Assembly (NCBI RefSeq): GCF_002262885.1 | Contig: NZ_NKYF01000005.1 | Coordinates: 62,001-126,000 of the forward strand | From: Pseudonocardia sp. MH-G8 | GTDB taxonomy: Bacteria > Actinomycetota > Actinomycetes > Mycobacteriales > Pseudonocardiaceae | Reading direction: 5' to 3' | DNA: 64,000 bases | Shown: in pieces, positions 34,232 to 41,856 of the stretch | Position numbering within the stretch: the first letter of the stretch is position 1 | Layout of the letters: each line of letters begins with the position of its first letter | Program-made: the position numbers and the translations under genes | Notes under the pieces: model-generated | What the model saw: the letters and a program-made list of their open reading frames with translations, nothing else | Database searches by the model: none | What the model was told of the DNA's origin: nothing

Positions 34232-36961
34232 TTGACCACGTCCACAGAGGGGACGCTCGCCCCGCCGGCGAGCGCCGCCCGGGAACCGGCCGCCGAGGAG
34301 GGCGGCCGGATGACGCACCGGCAGACCCTGGAGGCCCTCTCCGGGATGTTGCTGGCGATGTTCACGGCGTTCCTGTCCTCGACGATCGTGTCGAACGCCC
34401 TGCCGACGATCATCACCGACCTGCACGGCTCGCAGAGCCAGTACACCTGGGTGGTCACCGCGACCCTGCTCGCCTCCACGGCCACCACGCCGATCTGGGG
34501 CAAGTTCGCGGACCTGTTCAGCAAGAAGCTGCTCGTGCAGCTGGCGATCACGATCTTCACGGTCGGCTCGATCTTCGCCGGGTTCTCCCAGTCGGTCAGC
34601 ACCTTGATCGCGTGGCGCGCGCTGCAGGGCATCGGCCTCGGCGGGCTGCAGGCCCTGATCATGATCGTGATCGCGGCGATGATCAGCCCCCGGGAGCGCG
34701 GCCGCTACACGGGCGTGATCTCCACGGTCATGTCGGTCGCCCCGGTGGCCGGCCCGCTGATCGGCGGGATCATCGTCGACACCGAGTGGCTGGGCTGGCG
34801 CTGGTGCTTCTGGGTGGGCGCGCCGCTCGCCGTCCTCGCGCTGATCGTCGTGCAGCGCACGCTCAACCTCCCCGTCGTCAAGCGCAAGGTCAGCATCGAC
34901 TACCTCGGCGCGGCGCTGATCGCGGGCGGCGTGTCCGCCCTGCTGATCTGGGTGACGCTGGCAGGAAACCAGTTCGCCTGGGGCTCCACCACGTCGCTCG
35001 GCCTGGCCGGGCTCGGCGCGCTGCTGATCGTGCTCTTCCTCATCGTGGAGACCCGGGCCAAGGAGCCCATCATCCCGTTGCGGCTGTTCCGAGACAGGAC
35101 CACCACGCTCGCCACGATCGCGAGCATCTCGGTGGGTGTCGCCATGTTCGGCGGCGCCGTCTTCCTCGGGCAGTACTTCCAGATCGCGCGCGGCTACTCG
35201 CCCACCATCGCCGGCCTGCTCATGCTCCCGATGATCATCGGGTCGACGATCTCGGCGACGGTCTCGGGCTGGCTCATCACCCGCTACGGGCGGTGGAAGG
35301 GCTACCTGGTCGCCGGCGCGTTCTTGATGATCGGCGCCTTCGGCATGCTGTCGACGATCGACCACGACACGAACATCGTGCTGGTCGGCGCCGCCCTGTT
35401 CGTCCTCGGCTCCGGCATGGGCATGTTGATGCAGAACCTCGTGCTGGCCGTGCAGAACTCCGTCGCCGCCACCGATCTGGGCTCGTCGACGTCCACCGTC
35501 ACGTTCTTCCGCTCGATGGGCGGCACGGTCGGGGTGTCCGTGCTCGGCGCCATCCTCGCCGCGCAGGTCGCGACCCTCACCACGCAGGGGCTGATGTCGG
35601 CCGGGGTGCCCGCACCCGAGGGTGGGGTCGGCGAGGTCGGGATCGGCAGCCTGAACGAGCTGCCGCCCGCCCTCGTGGGGATCGTCCGGGGTGCCTACGG
35701 CGACGCGACGGCACAGATCTTCATGGTGGCCGGAGTGCTCGCGATCATCACGCTCCTCGCGGTGCTGTTCATCCGGGAGGTCCCGCTGCGTACCGAGACA
35801 GGCATGGAGCGCGAGCGCGCCGAGGCCCGCTCGGGCGGTGCGGGCGACGAGAACCCGGGTGTGGCGAACGGCCACGGCGCCACGGCGCCGGTGCCCGCCG
35901 TCGCCGCACCGGCCAACGGGCACGCGCGCGCCGGGTGGGAGACCCCCGCGCAGGCCATCGCCCAGGCCCCGGCCTTCCGGCCGGCCGACGACCACGCGCC
36001 CGTGGGCAACGGCAAGCACGCGGTGGCCGGCGAGCCCGCGGCCGAACGCCCGACACCCGGGCCCGGAGTCCACGGCACCGTCTTGCGGGGTGACGGTGCC
36101 GGACTCGGTGGCGCCGTCGTCACCGTGGCCGACCAGGGCGGGCACCACGAGACGAGCACCACCACCGGCCGCGACGGCGCGTACCGGCTCACGCTGCCCA
36201 CCGGCGGCACCTACCTGGTCGTCGCGGCCTCCGGTGCCTACGAGCCGCACGCGGCGCTGGTGCCGGTGGCCGACAGCCCGGTCCGCCACGACATCGCGCT
36301 GAGCGGCACGAGCGCGGTGCAGGGCGTCGTCACCTGCGTCGACTCTGCCGGAGAGCCCGCTCCCGTGGTCGGCGCGGCCGTCACCCTGATCGACGTGCAG
36401 GGTGCCGTGGCCGGCGCCACCACCACCGACGCCGGCGGGCGCTACCGGCTCGCGGGCGTGCCGCACGGGCAGTACACGCTGGTCGCCGCCGCCCCCGGTC
36501 GCCCGCCCGCGGCGGCGAGCGTCCGGTTGGGCGCCGGCACGCGCACCGAGCGAAACCTCGCGCTGCCCGCGCGGGCGGTGCTGCGCGGCAGCGTCTCCGC
36601 GGCGAGCAGCGGGGCGCCGGTGGGGGAGGCGTTGGCCACGCTCGTGGACGTCGAGGGCACCGTCGTGGCGTCGGCGGTCACCGGGCCGGACGGGGCGTTC
36701 GAGTTCCCCGACCTGGCACCGGGCACCTACACCCTCACCGCGCGCGGCTACGCGCCGGTGGCGCAGGTGGTGCAGGTGGCCGCCGGGTCGGTGGCGAACG
36801 CCGCGGTGGCGCTCACCGCGCCGACCGGGACCGCCCAGCCCTCCCCGGTTGCCCAGCCCTCCCCGGTTGCCCAGCCCTCCCCGGTTGCCCAGCCCTCCCC
36901 GGTTGCCCAGCCCTCCCCGGTTGCCCAGCCCTCCCCGGTCGACGCCCGGAGCCTGGGATGA
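34232..36961 (+). CDS. DHA2-family MFS exporter fused to carboxypeptidase-regulatory-like domains
   Basis: A 909-residue protein with a TTG start after GAGGAGAAGGA. Residues about 30-520 are a 14-helix DHA2 drug:proton antiporter (FLSSTIVSNALPTIITDL, WGKFADLFSKK, GIGLGGLQAL, SVAPVAGPLIGG). A low-complexity linker (about 525-605) leads to three prealbumin-like carboxypeptidase-D regulatory domains at about 611-690, 694-775 and 779-858, each with the strand pattern DGAYRL/GGRYRL/DGAFEF then GTY/GQY. The end has six AQPSPV repeats (868-903). With an even helix count the added domains would be cytoplasmic, an unusual place. It overlaps the YceI gene by ATGA. Confidence 0.88.
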   Translation: MTTSTEGTLAPPASAAREPAAEEGGRMTHRQTLEALSGMLLAMFTAFLSSTIVSNALPTIITDLHGSQSQYTWVVTATLLASTATTPIWGKFADLFSKKLLVQLAITIFTVGSIFAGFSQSVSTLIAWRALQGIGLGGLQALIMIVIAAMISPRERGRYTGVISTVMSVAPVAGPLIGGIIVDTEWLGWRWCFWVGAPLAVLALIVVQRTLNLPVVKRKVSIDYLGAALIAGGVSALLIWVTLAGNQFAWGSTTSLGLAGLGALLIVLFLIVETRAKEPIIPLRLFRDRTTTLATIASISVGVAMFGGAVFLGQYFQIARGYSPTIAGLLMLPMIIGSTISATVSGWLITRYGRWKGYLVAGAFLMIGAFGMLSTIDHDTNIVLVGAALFVLGSGMGMLMQNLVLAVQNSVAATDLGSSTSTVTFFRSMGGTVGVSVLGAILAAQVATLTTQGLMSAGVPAPEGGVGEVGIGSLNELPPALVGIVRGAYGDATAQIFMVAGVLAIITLLAVLFIREVPLRTETGMERERAEARSGGAGDENPGVANGHGATAPVPAVAAPANGHARAGWETPAQAIAQAPAFRPADDHAPVGNGKHAVAGEPAAERPTPGPGVHGTVLRGDGAGLGGAVVTVADQGGHHETSTTTGRDGAYRLTLPTGGTYLVVAASGAYEPHAALVPVADSPVRHDIALSGTSAVQGVVTCVDSAGEPAPVVGAAVTLIDVQGAVAGATTTDAGGRYRLAGVPHGQYTLVAAAPGRPPAAASVRLGAGTRTERNLALPARAVLRGSVSAASSGAPVGEALATLVDVEGTVVASAVTGPDGAFEFPDLAPGTYTLTARGYAPVAQVVQVAAGSVANAAVALTAPTGTAQPSPVAQPSPVAQPSPVAQPSPVAQPSPVAQPSPVDARSLG
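36833..36940 (+). repeat. Six tandem 18-bp repeats encoding AQPSPV
   Basis: The unit GCCCAGCCCTCCCCGGTT is repeated six times without interruption; only the last unit differs, ending in C. It is in frame at the 3' end of the exporter gene and codes for AQPSPV six times. Near-perfect identity suggests recent slippage and a copy number that may vary between strains. Confidence 0.95.
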
Positions 36962-37764
36962 CCGGCGGCGCCGTCACCGGCAGGCTGACCACGCCGGACG
37001 GGTGGCCGATCGGGGGCGGCACCGTCACGGCGGTCGATGCCGCGGGCGGGCAGGGCGCCCGCACGACCAGCGGCGACGACGGGCACTTCCTGCTCGACGG
37101 GCTCGCCACCGGTGCCTACACCCTGGTCGGCGCGAGCCCGGGCCACGAGCCGATGGCCACATCGGTCACGGTGGCCGACGGGGGCCTCACCCCGCTCGGC
37201 GTGCTGGAGCTGGCTCGCGCGGGTGGCGCGGTGCTGCCCGCGCCGGGCACGTGGACCATCGACCCGCAGCACTCCAGCATCCGGGCCACCGCCCTGCACC
37301 TGGGGCTGAGCCGGATCCACGGTCGGGTCCGCCGCTTCGGCGGCCGGATCGAGGTGGCGGATCCCCTGGAGGGCAGCTCGGTGGAGGTGACGATGGATCC
37401 GGGCAGCGTCGGATCCGACGACCCGGACCGCGACGCCCACCTGCGCAGCGCCGACTTCCTCGACGTCATGCGCTACCCGGAGATCGGTTACAAGAGCGAG
37501 GGGCTGCGGCGCCTCGACGCCGAGCACTGGATCCTCGACGGCGTGCTCACGCTCAAGGACGTGAGCGCGCCCGTCCCGCTGTACGTCGTGTACGGCGGCA
37601 CCGGCCCGGACCTGTTCGGCGGAGTGCGCGCCGCGTTCGCCGCCACCACCGAGATCGCGCGCGACGACTTCGCCGTCAGCTGGAACCAGTCCGTGCTCTC
37701 CGGAGTGCTGGCGGTAGGCCGGACGCTGCGGTTGGAGATCGACATCCAGGCCGTCCGTTCCTGA
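36958..37764 (+). CDS. YceI-family protein with N-terminal carboxypeptidase-regulatory-like domain
   Basis: A 268-residue protein without a signal peptide. Residues about 3-85 are a carboxypeptidase-D regulatory/transthyretin-like domain (DGHFLLDGLATGAYTLVGASPGHEP), the same type as in the preceding exporter. Residues about 95-268 are YceI, a lipocalin-like barrel that binds polyisoprenoids or other amphiphiles, beginning GTWTIDPQHSSIRA and holding the FLDVMRYPEIGYKS and LTLKDVSAPV strands. The stop-start overlap shows coupling to the exporter. A role in binding or handing over a hydrophobic exported compound is an inference. Confidence 0.88.
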   Translation: MTGGAVTGRLTTPDGWPIGGGTVTAVDAAGGQGARTTSGDDGHFLLDGLATGAYTLVGASPGHEPMATSVTVADGGLTPLGVLELARAGGAVLPAPGTWTIDPQHSSIRATALHLGLSRIHGRVRRFGGRIEVADPLEGSSVEVTMDPGSVGSDDPDRDAHLRSADFLDVMRYPEIGYKSEGLRRLDAEHWILDGVLTLKDVSAPVPLYVVYGGTGPDLFGGVRAAFAATTEIARDDFAVSWNQSVLSGVLAVGRTLRLEIDIQAVRS

Positions 37765-37785
37765 AGAACAAGGCCGACCTGAACG

Positions 37786-37835
37786 AGGCCGTGAGTGGAT
37801 ACGAGTGCTGTGGCACTCGTATCCACTCACGGCCT
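37786..37835. terminator. Perfect 23-bp inverted repeat, bidirectional terminator
   Basis: Bases 37786-37808 pair without mismatch with 37813-37835 across a TGTG loop (arms begin AGGCCGTGAGTGG and end in the complement). It lies exactly between the convergent YceI and MetE-core genes, three bases from the latter's stop. No U-tract is present. Arm length and perfection exceed ordinary terminators, so a dispersed palindromic repeat is also possible. Confidence 0.8.
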
Positions 37836-37837
37836 GG

Positions 37838-38869
37838 TCAGGCGAGTTCCTTCCGCAGCAGGCGGGCGGCGGCGGCCAGGGCCTGCATCTTGCCGAAGGC
37901 CGAAGCGCGGGGCAGGTACTTCATCCCGCAGTCGGAGGCCGGGACGATCTGTGCGGGCGGGAGGTGGTCGAAGGCGCGGCGGATGCGCCCGGCCACCGTC
38001 TCCACGCTCTCGACCTCCGGCGTGGACAGGTCCAGCACACCCAGGATGATCGTCTTCTCGCTGAGGTCGGCCAGCACGCCGAGGTCCAGTTCGGACTGCG
38101 CGGTCTCGATCGAGATCTGGTCGGCCGAGCAGCCGGCGAGCTCGGGCAGGAACGAGTAGCCCTCCGGACGCTCGTGGATGATCGCGGCGTAGCCGAAGCA
38201 CAGGTGCACCGCGGTGGTGCCGGTGACGCCGTCGAGCGCGGCGTTGAGCGCCTTGAGACCGTAGGCGCGGGCGGCGTCGGGGCGGGCCTGCAGGTACGGC
38301 TCGTCGATCTGGACGACGTCCGCGCCGGCCGCGAACAGATCGCTGATCTCGGCGTTGACGGCCTCCGCGTAGGCCATAGCGGCCGCTTCGGCGTCGGGAT
38401 AGTGGTCGTTCTGCGCCTGCTGCGCCATCGTGAACGGGCCCGGGACCGTCATCTTGATCGTCCGGTCGGTGTGGGCCCGCAGGAAGCGCAGGTCCTGCAC
38501 CTCGACCGGGTGCGGCCGCCCGATCGGCCCGACGATGCGGGGGACCGGGTTGGGGTGGCCGCTGCGGTCAAGGGCCGTGCCGGGGTTGTCGACGTCCACG
38601 CCGTCGAGCGCGGTGGCGAAGTGGTTGCTGTAGCTCTCCCGGCGGATCTCGCCGTCGGTGACGATGTCGAGCCCGGCCTCCTCCTGGGCCCGGATCGCGA
38701 CGATGGTGGCGTCGTCCTGGGCCTCTCCGAGGTGCTCGGGCGGGATGCGCCACAGCTCCTGGGCGCGCACGCGCGGCGGGAACCGGCCGGCGAGCTTCGC
38801 GCGGTCGATCAGCCAGTCCGGCTGGGCGTAGCTCCCGACCAGGGACGTCGGCAGCAGGGGAAGCGACAC
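37838..38869 (-). CDS. MetE C-terminal-core methyltransferase-like zinc protein
   Basis: A 343-residue stand-alone UROD/MetE-like barrel, much shorter than full MetE (about 750 residues). Zinc-type ligands are visible as His222-x-Cys224 in VHLCFG, a downstream Glu in SIETAQ and Cys in SDCGMKYL. The N-terminus SLVGSYAQPDWL and DGEIRRESY are typical. Such core proteins can be archaeal-type methionine synthases, methylcobalamin-dependent methyltransferases or epoxyalkane:CoM transferases. As the last gene of the ring-cleavage operon a methyl or thiol transfer in aromatic catabolism is plausible but unproven. GTG start follows GAGGAG. Confidence 0.8.
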   Translation of the reverse strand: MSLPLLPTSLVGSYAQPDWLIDRAKLAGRFPPRVRAQELWRIPPEHLGEAQDDATIVAIRAQEEAGLDIVTDGEIRRESYSNHFATALDGVDVDNPGTALDRSGHPNPVPRIVGPIGRPHPVEVQDLRFLRAHTDRTIKMTVPGPFTMAQQAQNDHYPDAEAAAMAYAEAVNAEISDLFAAGADVVQIDEPYLQARPDAARAYGLKALNAALDGVTGTTAVHLCFGYAAIIHERPEGYSFLPELAGCSADQISIETAQSELDLGVLADLSEKTIILGVLDLSTPEVESVETVAGRIRRAFDHLPPAQIVPASDCGMKYLPRASAFGKMQALAAAARLLRKELA

Positions 38870-38884
38870 GGGTACTCCTCGGAT

Positions 38885-39829
38885 CTACGGGGTCAGGACG
38901 ATGCGCCCGGCGCTGCCACCGGCGGCCTGGCGTTCCCAGGCGGCCGGGGCCTGCTCCAGCGGCACGCGTTCGTGCGCGACCGCCAGCACACCCCGGGCGA
39001 CGGCGTCGGCGACCGTGCGGATCGCGGCGCCACGGCGCTCGGGGGAGAGCTCGTTGTTGGTGTAGCCGAGCACGCGCAGCGAGCGGCTGCGCAGGGTGGA
39101 CGAGTCCAGGGGCGAGGTCTCCCCGGCGGAGCTGCCGAGGTTGACCAGCCGCCCGCCCGGGCGCAGCACGCGCGCGGCGGCGGCCGCGGGAGCACCGAAC
39201 AGCGGATCCAGGACCAGGTCGGCGGGCCCGTCGCAGGCCTGGGCGAACCGGTCGGCGAGCGCGAGGTGGTCGTCGGTGTCGAGCGCGACGACGGCGTCCG
39301 CCCCGGCGTCGCGGGCGCGCTCCTGCGCCGCGGTCGACCGCGCACCGGCCACCACCCGGCGTGCCCCGGCCGCCCGGGCGAGCTGCACCGCGGCCTGGCC
39401 CACCACGCCGCCCGCTCCCAGCACGACGACCTGCTCGCCCTCGACGAGCTCGCCGCGCCAGGTCAGTGCGAGGTACGCGGCGACGGCGGACAGGCCCGCG
39501 GCGGCGACGGCAACCGGGTCGGCCTCGGCCGGGAGGTCCACCAGGTCGGCCTCCGGGACCGACGCGACCGCGGCCATGCTCCCGTCACCCGGGGCCATGC
39601 CCGCCGACGTCGGGAACCACACGACGCGCCCGCCGACGGTGCCGACGCCCTGCACCCCGGGCACGTAGGGCGTCTGCGGCGCGCCGAAGTACGAGGTGCC
39701 GGTGGCACACAGCAGGTCGAGCGGGGTGATCGGGGCGGCGAGCACCTCGACCAGCACGTGCCCCGCGGGCGGCGCCTGCTCGGCGACCACCGGCGGCCGG
39801 CCCGGCTCGCGGACCTGGACGGCTCTCAC
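38885..39829 (-). CDS. Quinone oxidoreductase-like MDR NADPH reductase
   Basis: A 314-residue medium-chain reductase lacking both zinc-binding cysteine sets. Features are PITPLDLLCATGTSYFG in the catalytic domain, the VLGAGGVVGQAAVQLARAAGA nucleotide-binding motif and LVLDPLFG. It probably reduces an enone or quinone with NADPH. GTG start overlaps the LigA-type stop (GTGA) and the MetE-core gene begins 15 bases after its stop, so it belongs to the ring-cleavage operon. Its substrate may be a conjugated cleavage product; that is inferred. Confidence 0.85.
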   Translation of the reverse strand: MRAVQVREPGRPPVVAEQAPPAGHVLVEVLAAPITPLDLLCATGTSYFGAPQTPYVPGVQGVGTVGGRVVWFPTSAGMAPGDGSMAAVASVPEADLVDLPAEADPVAVAAAGLSAVAAYLALTWRGELVEGEQVVVLGAGGVVGQAAVQLARAAGARRVVAGARSTAAQERARDAGADAVVALDTDDHLALADRFAQACDGPADLVLDPLFGAPAAAAARVLRPGGRLVNLGSSAGETSPLDSSTLRSRSLRVLGYTNNELSPERRGAAIRTVADAVARGVLAVAHERVPLEQAPAAWERQAAGGSAGRIVLTP

Positions 39830-40188
39830 GTCGCGATGTCCGGGTAGGGCAGGCGGTGGTGCGACAGCCGCTGCGCGTACTCCAGCTGGAAGCCCAGCGG
39901 TTCGGCGTGGTCGCGCTCGAACATCGCGATGAACAGCGTGAGCGTCAGGAACGGGTGGGCGCCCATCGCGAACAGCGTGGGGTAGTCGTGGGTGGCCAGC
40001 GCCTCGCGTTCCGCGTCGTCGAAGGCGAGCCAGGTGGAGCGCTCGTCGTCGACGCAGTTGAGCAGCCGGTTGGCGTACTCGGCTTCCCACCGGGTGACCG
40101 TCTCGCGCGGCTGCTCGCGGTAGCGCTCCACCAGGTCGGCGTCGCGGTCGACGGTGAACAGGAACTTGTTCAGCAGGTACTTGCTCAC
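39826..40188 (-). CDS. Extradiol ring-cleavage dioxygenase alpha subunit, LigA type
   Basis: A 120-residue small subunit matching the protocatechuate 4,5-dioxygenase LigA family: LNKFLFTVDRDADLVERYREQPRE, then FDDAEREALATHDYPTLFAMGAHPFL, and a C-terminal RLSHHRLPYPD. In LigAB the small subunit forms the lid of the active site over the LigB iron. GTG start overlaps the LigB-type stop as GTGA. No catalytic iron ligands are expected here. Confidence 0.9.
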   Translation of the reverse strand: MSKYLLNKFLFTVDRDADLVERYREQPRETVTRWEAEYANRLLNCVDDERSTWLAFDDAEREALATHDYPTLFAMGAHPFLTLTLFIAMFERDHAEPLGFQLEYAQRLSHHRLPYPDIAT

Positions 40189-41045
40189 GACCGACCTCCC
40201 GGATACCAGGTGAAGTAGGCCTCCATCGTGTGGAACAGGTCGTAGGTGTCGACGTAGTCGGCCTTCTGCCCCTCGCCGGCGACTCCCATCATCAGCATGA
40301 AGTCCATGAAGCCGTGGGTGGCGTTGCCGGGGGCGTGCAGGCTGTCGAGGGTGACCTCGGCCAGGCAGCCCTCGATGTCGCCCGACGAGATCCACTCCAC
40401 GGCCCGCTGGTCGAACTGGGGGTCGGGGCCGTGCGGGCCGAACTGGCGCGGCCCGCCCAGCTCCAGCGACAGGTGCCCGGTGCCGATCACCGCGACGCGC
40501 TGCTCCGAGGGCCAGGACTCGATCAGCTCGCGGATGGTGCGCCCGAGCTGCACGAACCGCTTGGGCTGCGGCAGCGGCGGGGCGAAGATGTTGGTGTAGA
40601 TCGGCACGATCGGCAGGTCGGCCTCGGGGCGCAGCGTGATGATCGGGCACGTGATCGAGTGGTCGATCCGCAGCTCGTTGGAGAACGCCAGGTCGAAACC
40701 CGCGTCGAGGCCTTCGCGCAGGACGTACGCCGAGAGGTCCTCCTGGCCCTTGAGGACCATCCGGGGAAGGCCGAACTCGCGCTCCTCGTTGTACCAGTTG
40801 GCGTCGTAGACCGGCGCCTTCCCGACCAGGAACTGCGGCATGTTGTCCAGCCACAGCTGGTGGAAGTGGTCCGAGCCGACCATCACGAGCACGTCGGGGC
40901 GCGCCTTCGTCAGGGTCTCGCGGAACGCCTCGATCTTGCGCACCCACTCGTCGGCGAACGGCGGGCGGTCCTCGCCGGTGGACGTGCTGGCCCGGTAGTA
41001 GAAGGGATGGTGGGTGGACGCGATCACCGCGACCAGTTCAGCCAC
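40185..41045 (-). CDS. Class III extradiol dioxygenase, LigB type catalytic subunit
   Basis: A 286-residue iron(II) dioxygenase. His12 in ASTHHPF and His60 in GSDHFHQ are the likely iron ligands and the GTGHLSLELGG segment holds the catalytic His of LigB. With the LigA-like gene it opens the ring of a catechol-type acid (protocatechuate, gallate, a methylgallate or similar). LigC, LigI, LigJ and LigK homologues are not in the window, so the exact substrate and pathway are open. GTG start overlaps the upstream gene by 8 bases. Confidence 0.88.
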   Translation of the reverse strand: MAELVAVIASTHHPFYYRASTSTGEDRPPFADEWVRKIEAFRETLTKARPDVLVMVGSDHFHQLWLDNMPQFLVGKAPVYDANWYNEEREFGLPRMVLKGQEDLSAYVLREGLDAGFDLAFSNELRIDHSITCPIITLRPEADLPIVPIYTNIFAPPLPQPKRFVQLGRTIRELIESWPSEQRVAVIGTGHLSLELGGPRQFGPHGPDPQFDQRAVEWISSGDIEGCLAEVTLDSLHAPGNATHGFMDFMLMMGVAGEGQKADYVDTYDLFHTMEAYFTWYPGGRS

Positions 41046-41856
41046 GTGGACCTCCGGGCTCGTCGGGTTCGTACGGATCGGGCGCGACGGACCGGTTGTG
41101 CAGGTCCACCGACAGGAAGATGTCGTTCGCGACGGGGTGGCGCAGCTCCTCCGCGAGCTGGCCGATGAGGCCCGCGGTGCGGGCGAGCAGCGCGAAGCCG
41201 CGCAGCAGCTCCAGCGGCAGGCCCAGGTCCGCCAGCGCCGCGCCGCAGACGCCGGCCCCGTTGAGCGGCAGCGTCTTGCCCAGCACCTGCGGGTGGACCC
41301 GCCCGATCGCCGCGAACAGCGCCAGGTGCGGGCCGACCAGGTCCTCCTCGGCGGCGATCTGCATCAGGCGCGGCGTGCGCGGATCGCCGTTCTTGTGCAC
41401 GTGGTGGCCCAGACCGGGGACGAACCTCTTCGCCTCCCGCTGCTGGGCGACCACGCGCAGCGCGTGCGCGTCCCAGCCCGCGTCGTCGGTCGGGAGCTCG
41501 GCGGGCAGGTGGTCGTGCAGGAAGCGCCCGCAGTCCTCGGTGACCCCGAGGAACCGCGAGCCGCCGCCGAGCAGCCCGGCGGCGAGCGCGCCCTGGATCG
41601 AGTCGGGCGCGGACAGGTAGGTCAGGCGGGTGGTGATCGCGGTCGGGGTGAAGCCGTGGTCGGCCAGCGCGGCCAGCACCGCCTCGAACACCCGCGTCTC
41701 GCCCGGGGTGGGGCGACGCTGGGTGGCGAGCCAGAACGCCAGCTCGCCGAACCCGACCGAGCCCATCACGTCCTCGGCGAGGTCGTGCCCGAGCAAGGTG
41801 ATCTTCTCCAGGCTGGACGCGCCCAGAGCCGTGGGGTACTCGCGCCGCTCGGTCAT
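41038..41856 (-). CDS. Citryl-CoA lyase-like protein of the citrate synthase family
   Basis: A 272-residue short citrate-synthase-fold protein. It shows LGHHVHKNGDPRTPRLMQIA, equivalent to the conserved GHPVHKxxDPR with the substrate-binding His, and NGAGVCGAALADLGLP then FALLARTAGLIGQLAEE at the end. Members of this short type cleave citryl-CoA to acetyl-CoA and oxaloacetate or do analogous C-C cleavage. Next to a CoA-transferase and LigAB, it may cleave a CoA-activated ring-fission product; this is inferred. ATG overlaps the CoA-transferase stop. Confidence 0.82.
   Translation of the reverse strand: MTERREYPTALGASSLEKITLLGHDLAEDVMGSVGFGELAFWLATQRRPTPGETRVFEAVLAALADHGFTPTAITTRLTYLSAPDSIQGALAAGLLGGGSRFLGVTEDCGRFLHDHLPAELPTDDAGWDAHALRVVAQQREAKRFVPGLGHHVHKNGDPRTPRLMQIAAEEDLVGPHLALFAAIGRVHPQVLGKTLPLNGAGVCGAALADLGLPLELLRGFALLARTAGLIGQLAEELRHPVANDIFLSVDLHNRSVAPDPYEPDEPGGPRG

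Noticed and set aside
36833..36940. CRISPR-like array
   Set aside because: The 18-bp units are contiguous with no spacers and are in frame in a coding gene.
37838..38869. Calling the MetE-core gene metE
   Set aside because: It is less than half the length of MetE, lacks the N-terminal half and sits in a ring-cleavage operon; methionine synthesis is covered by metH.
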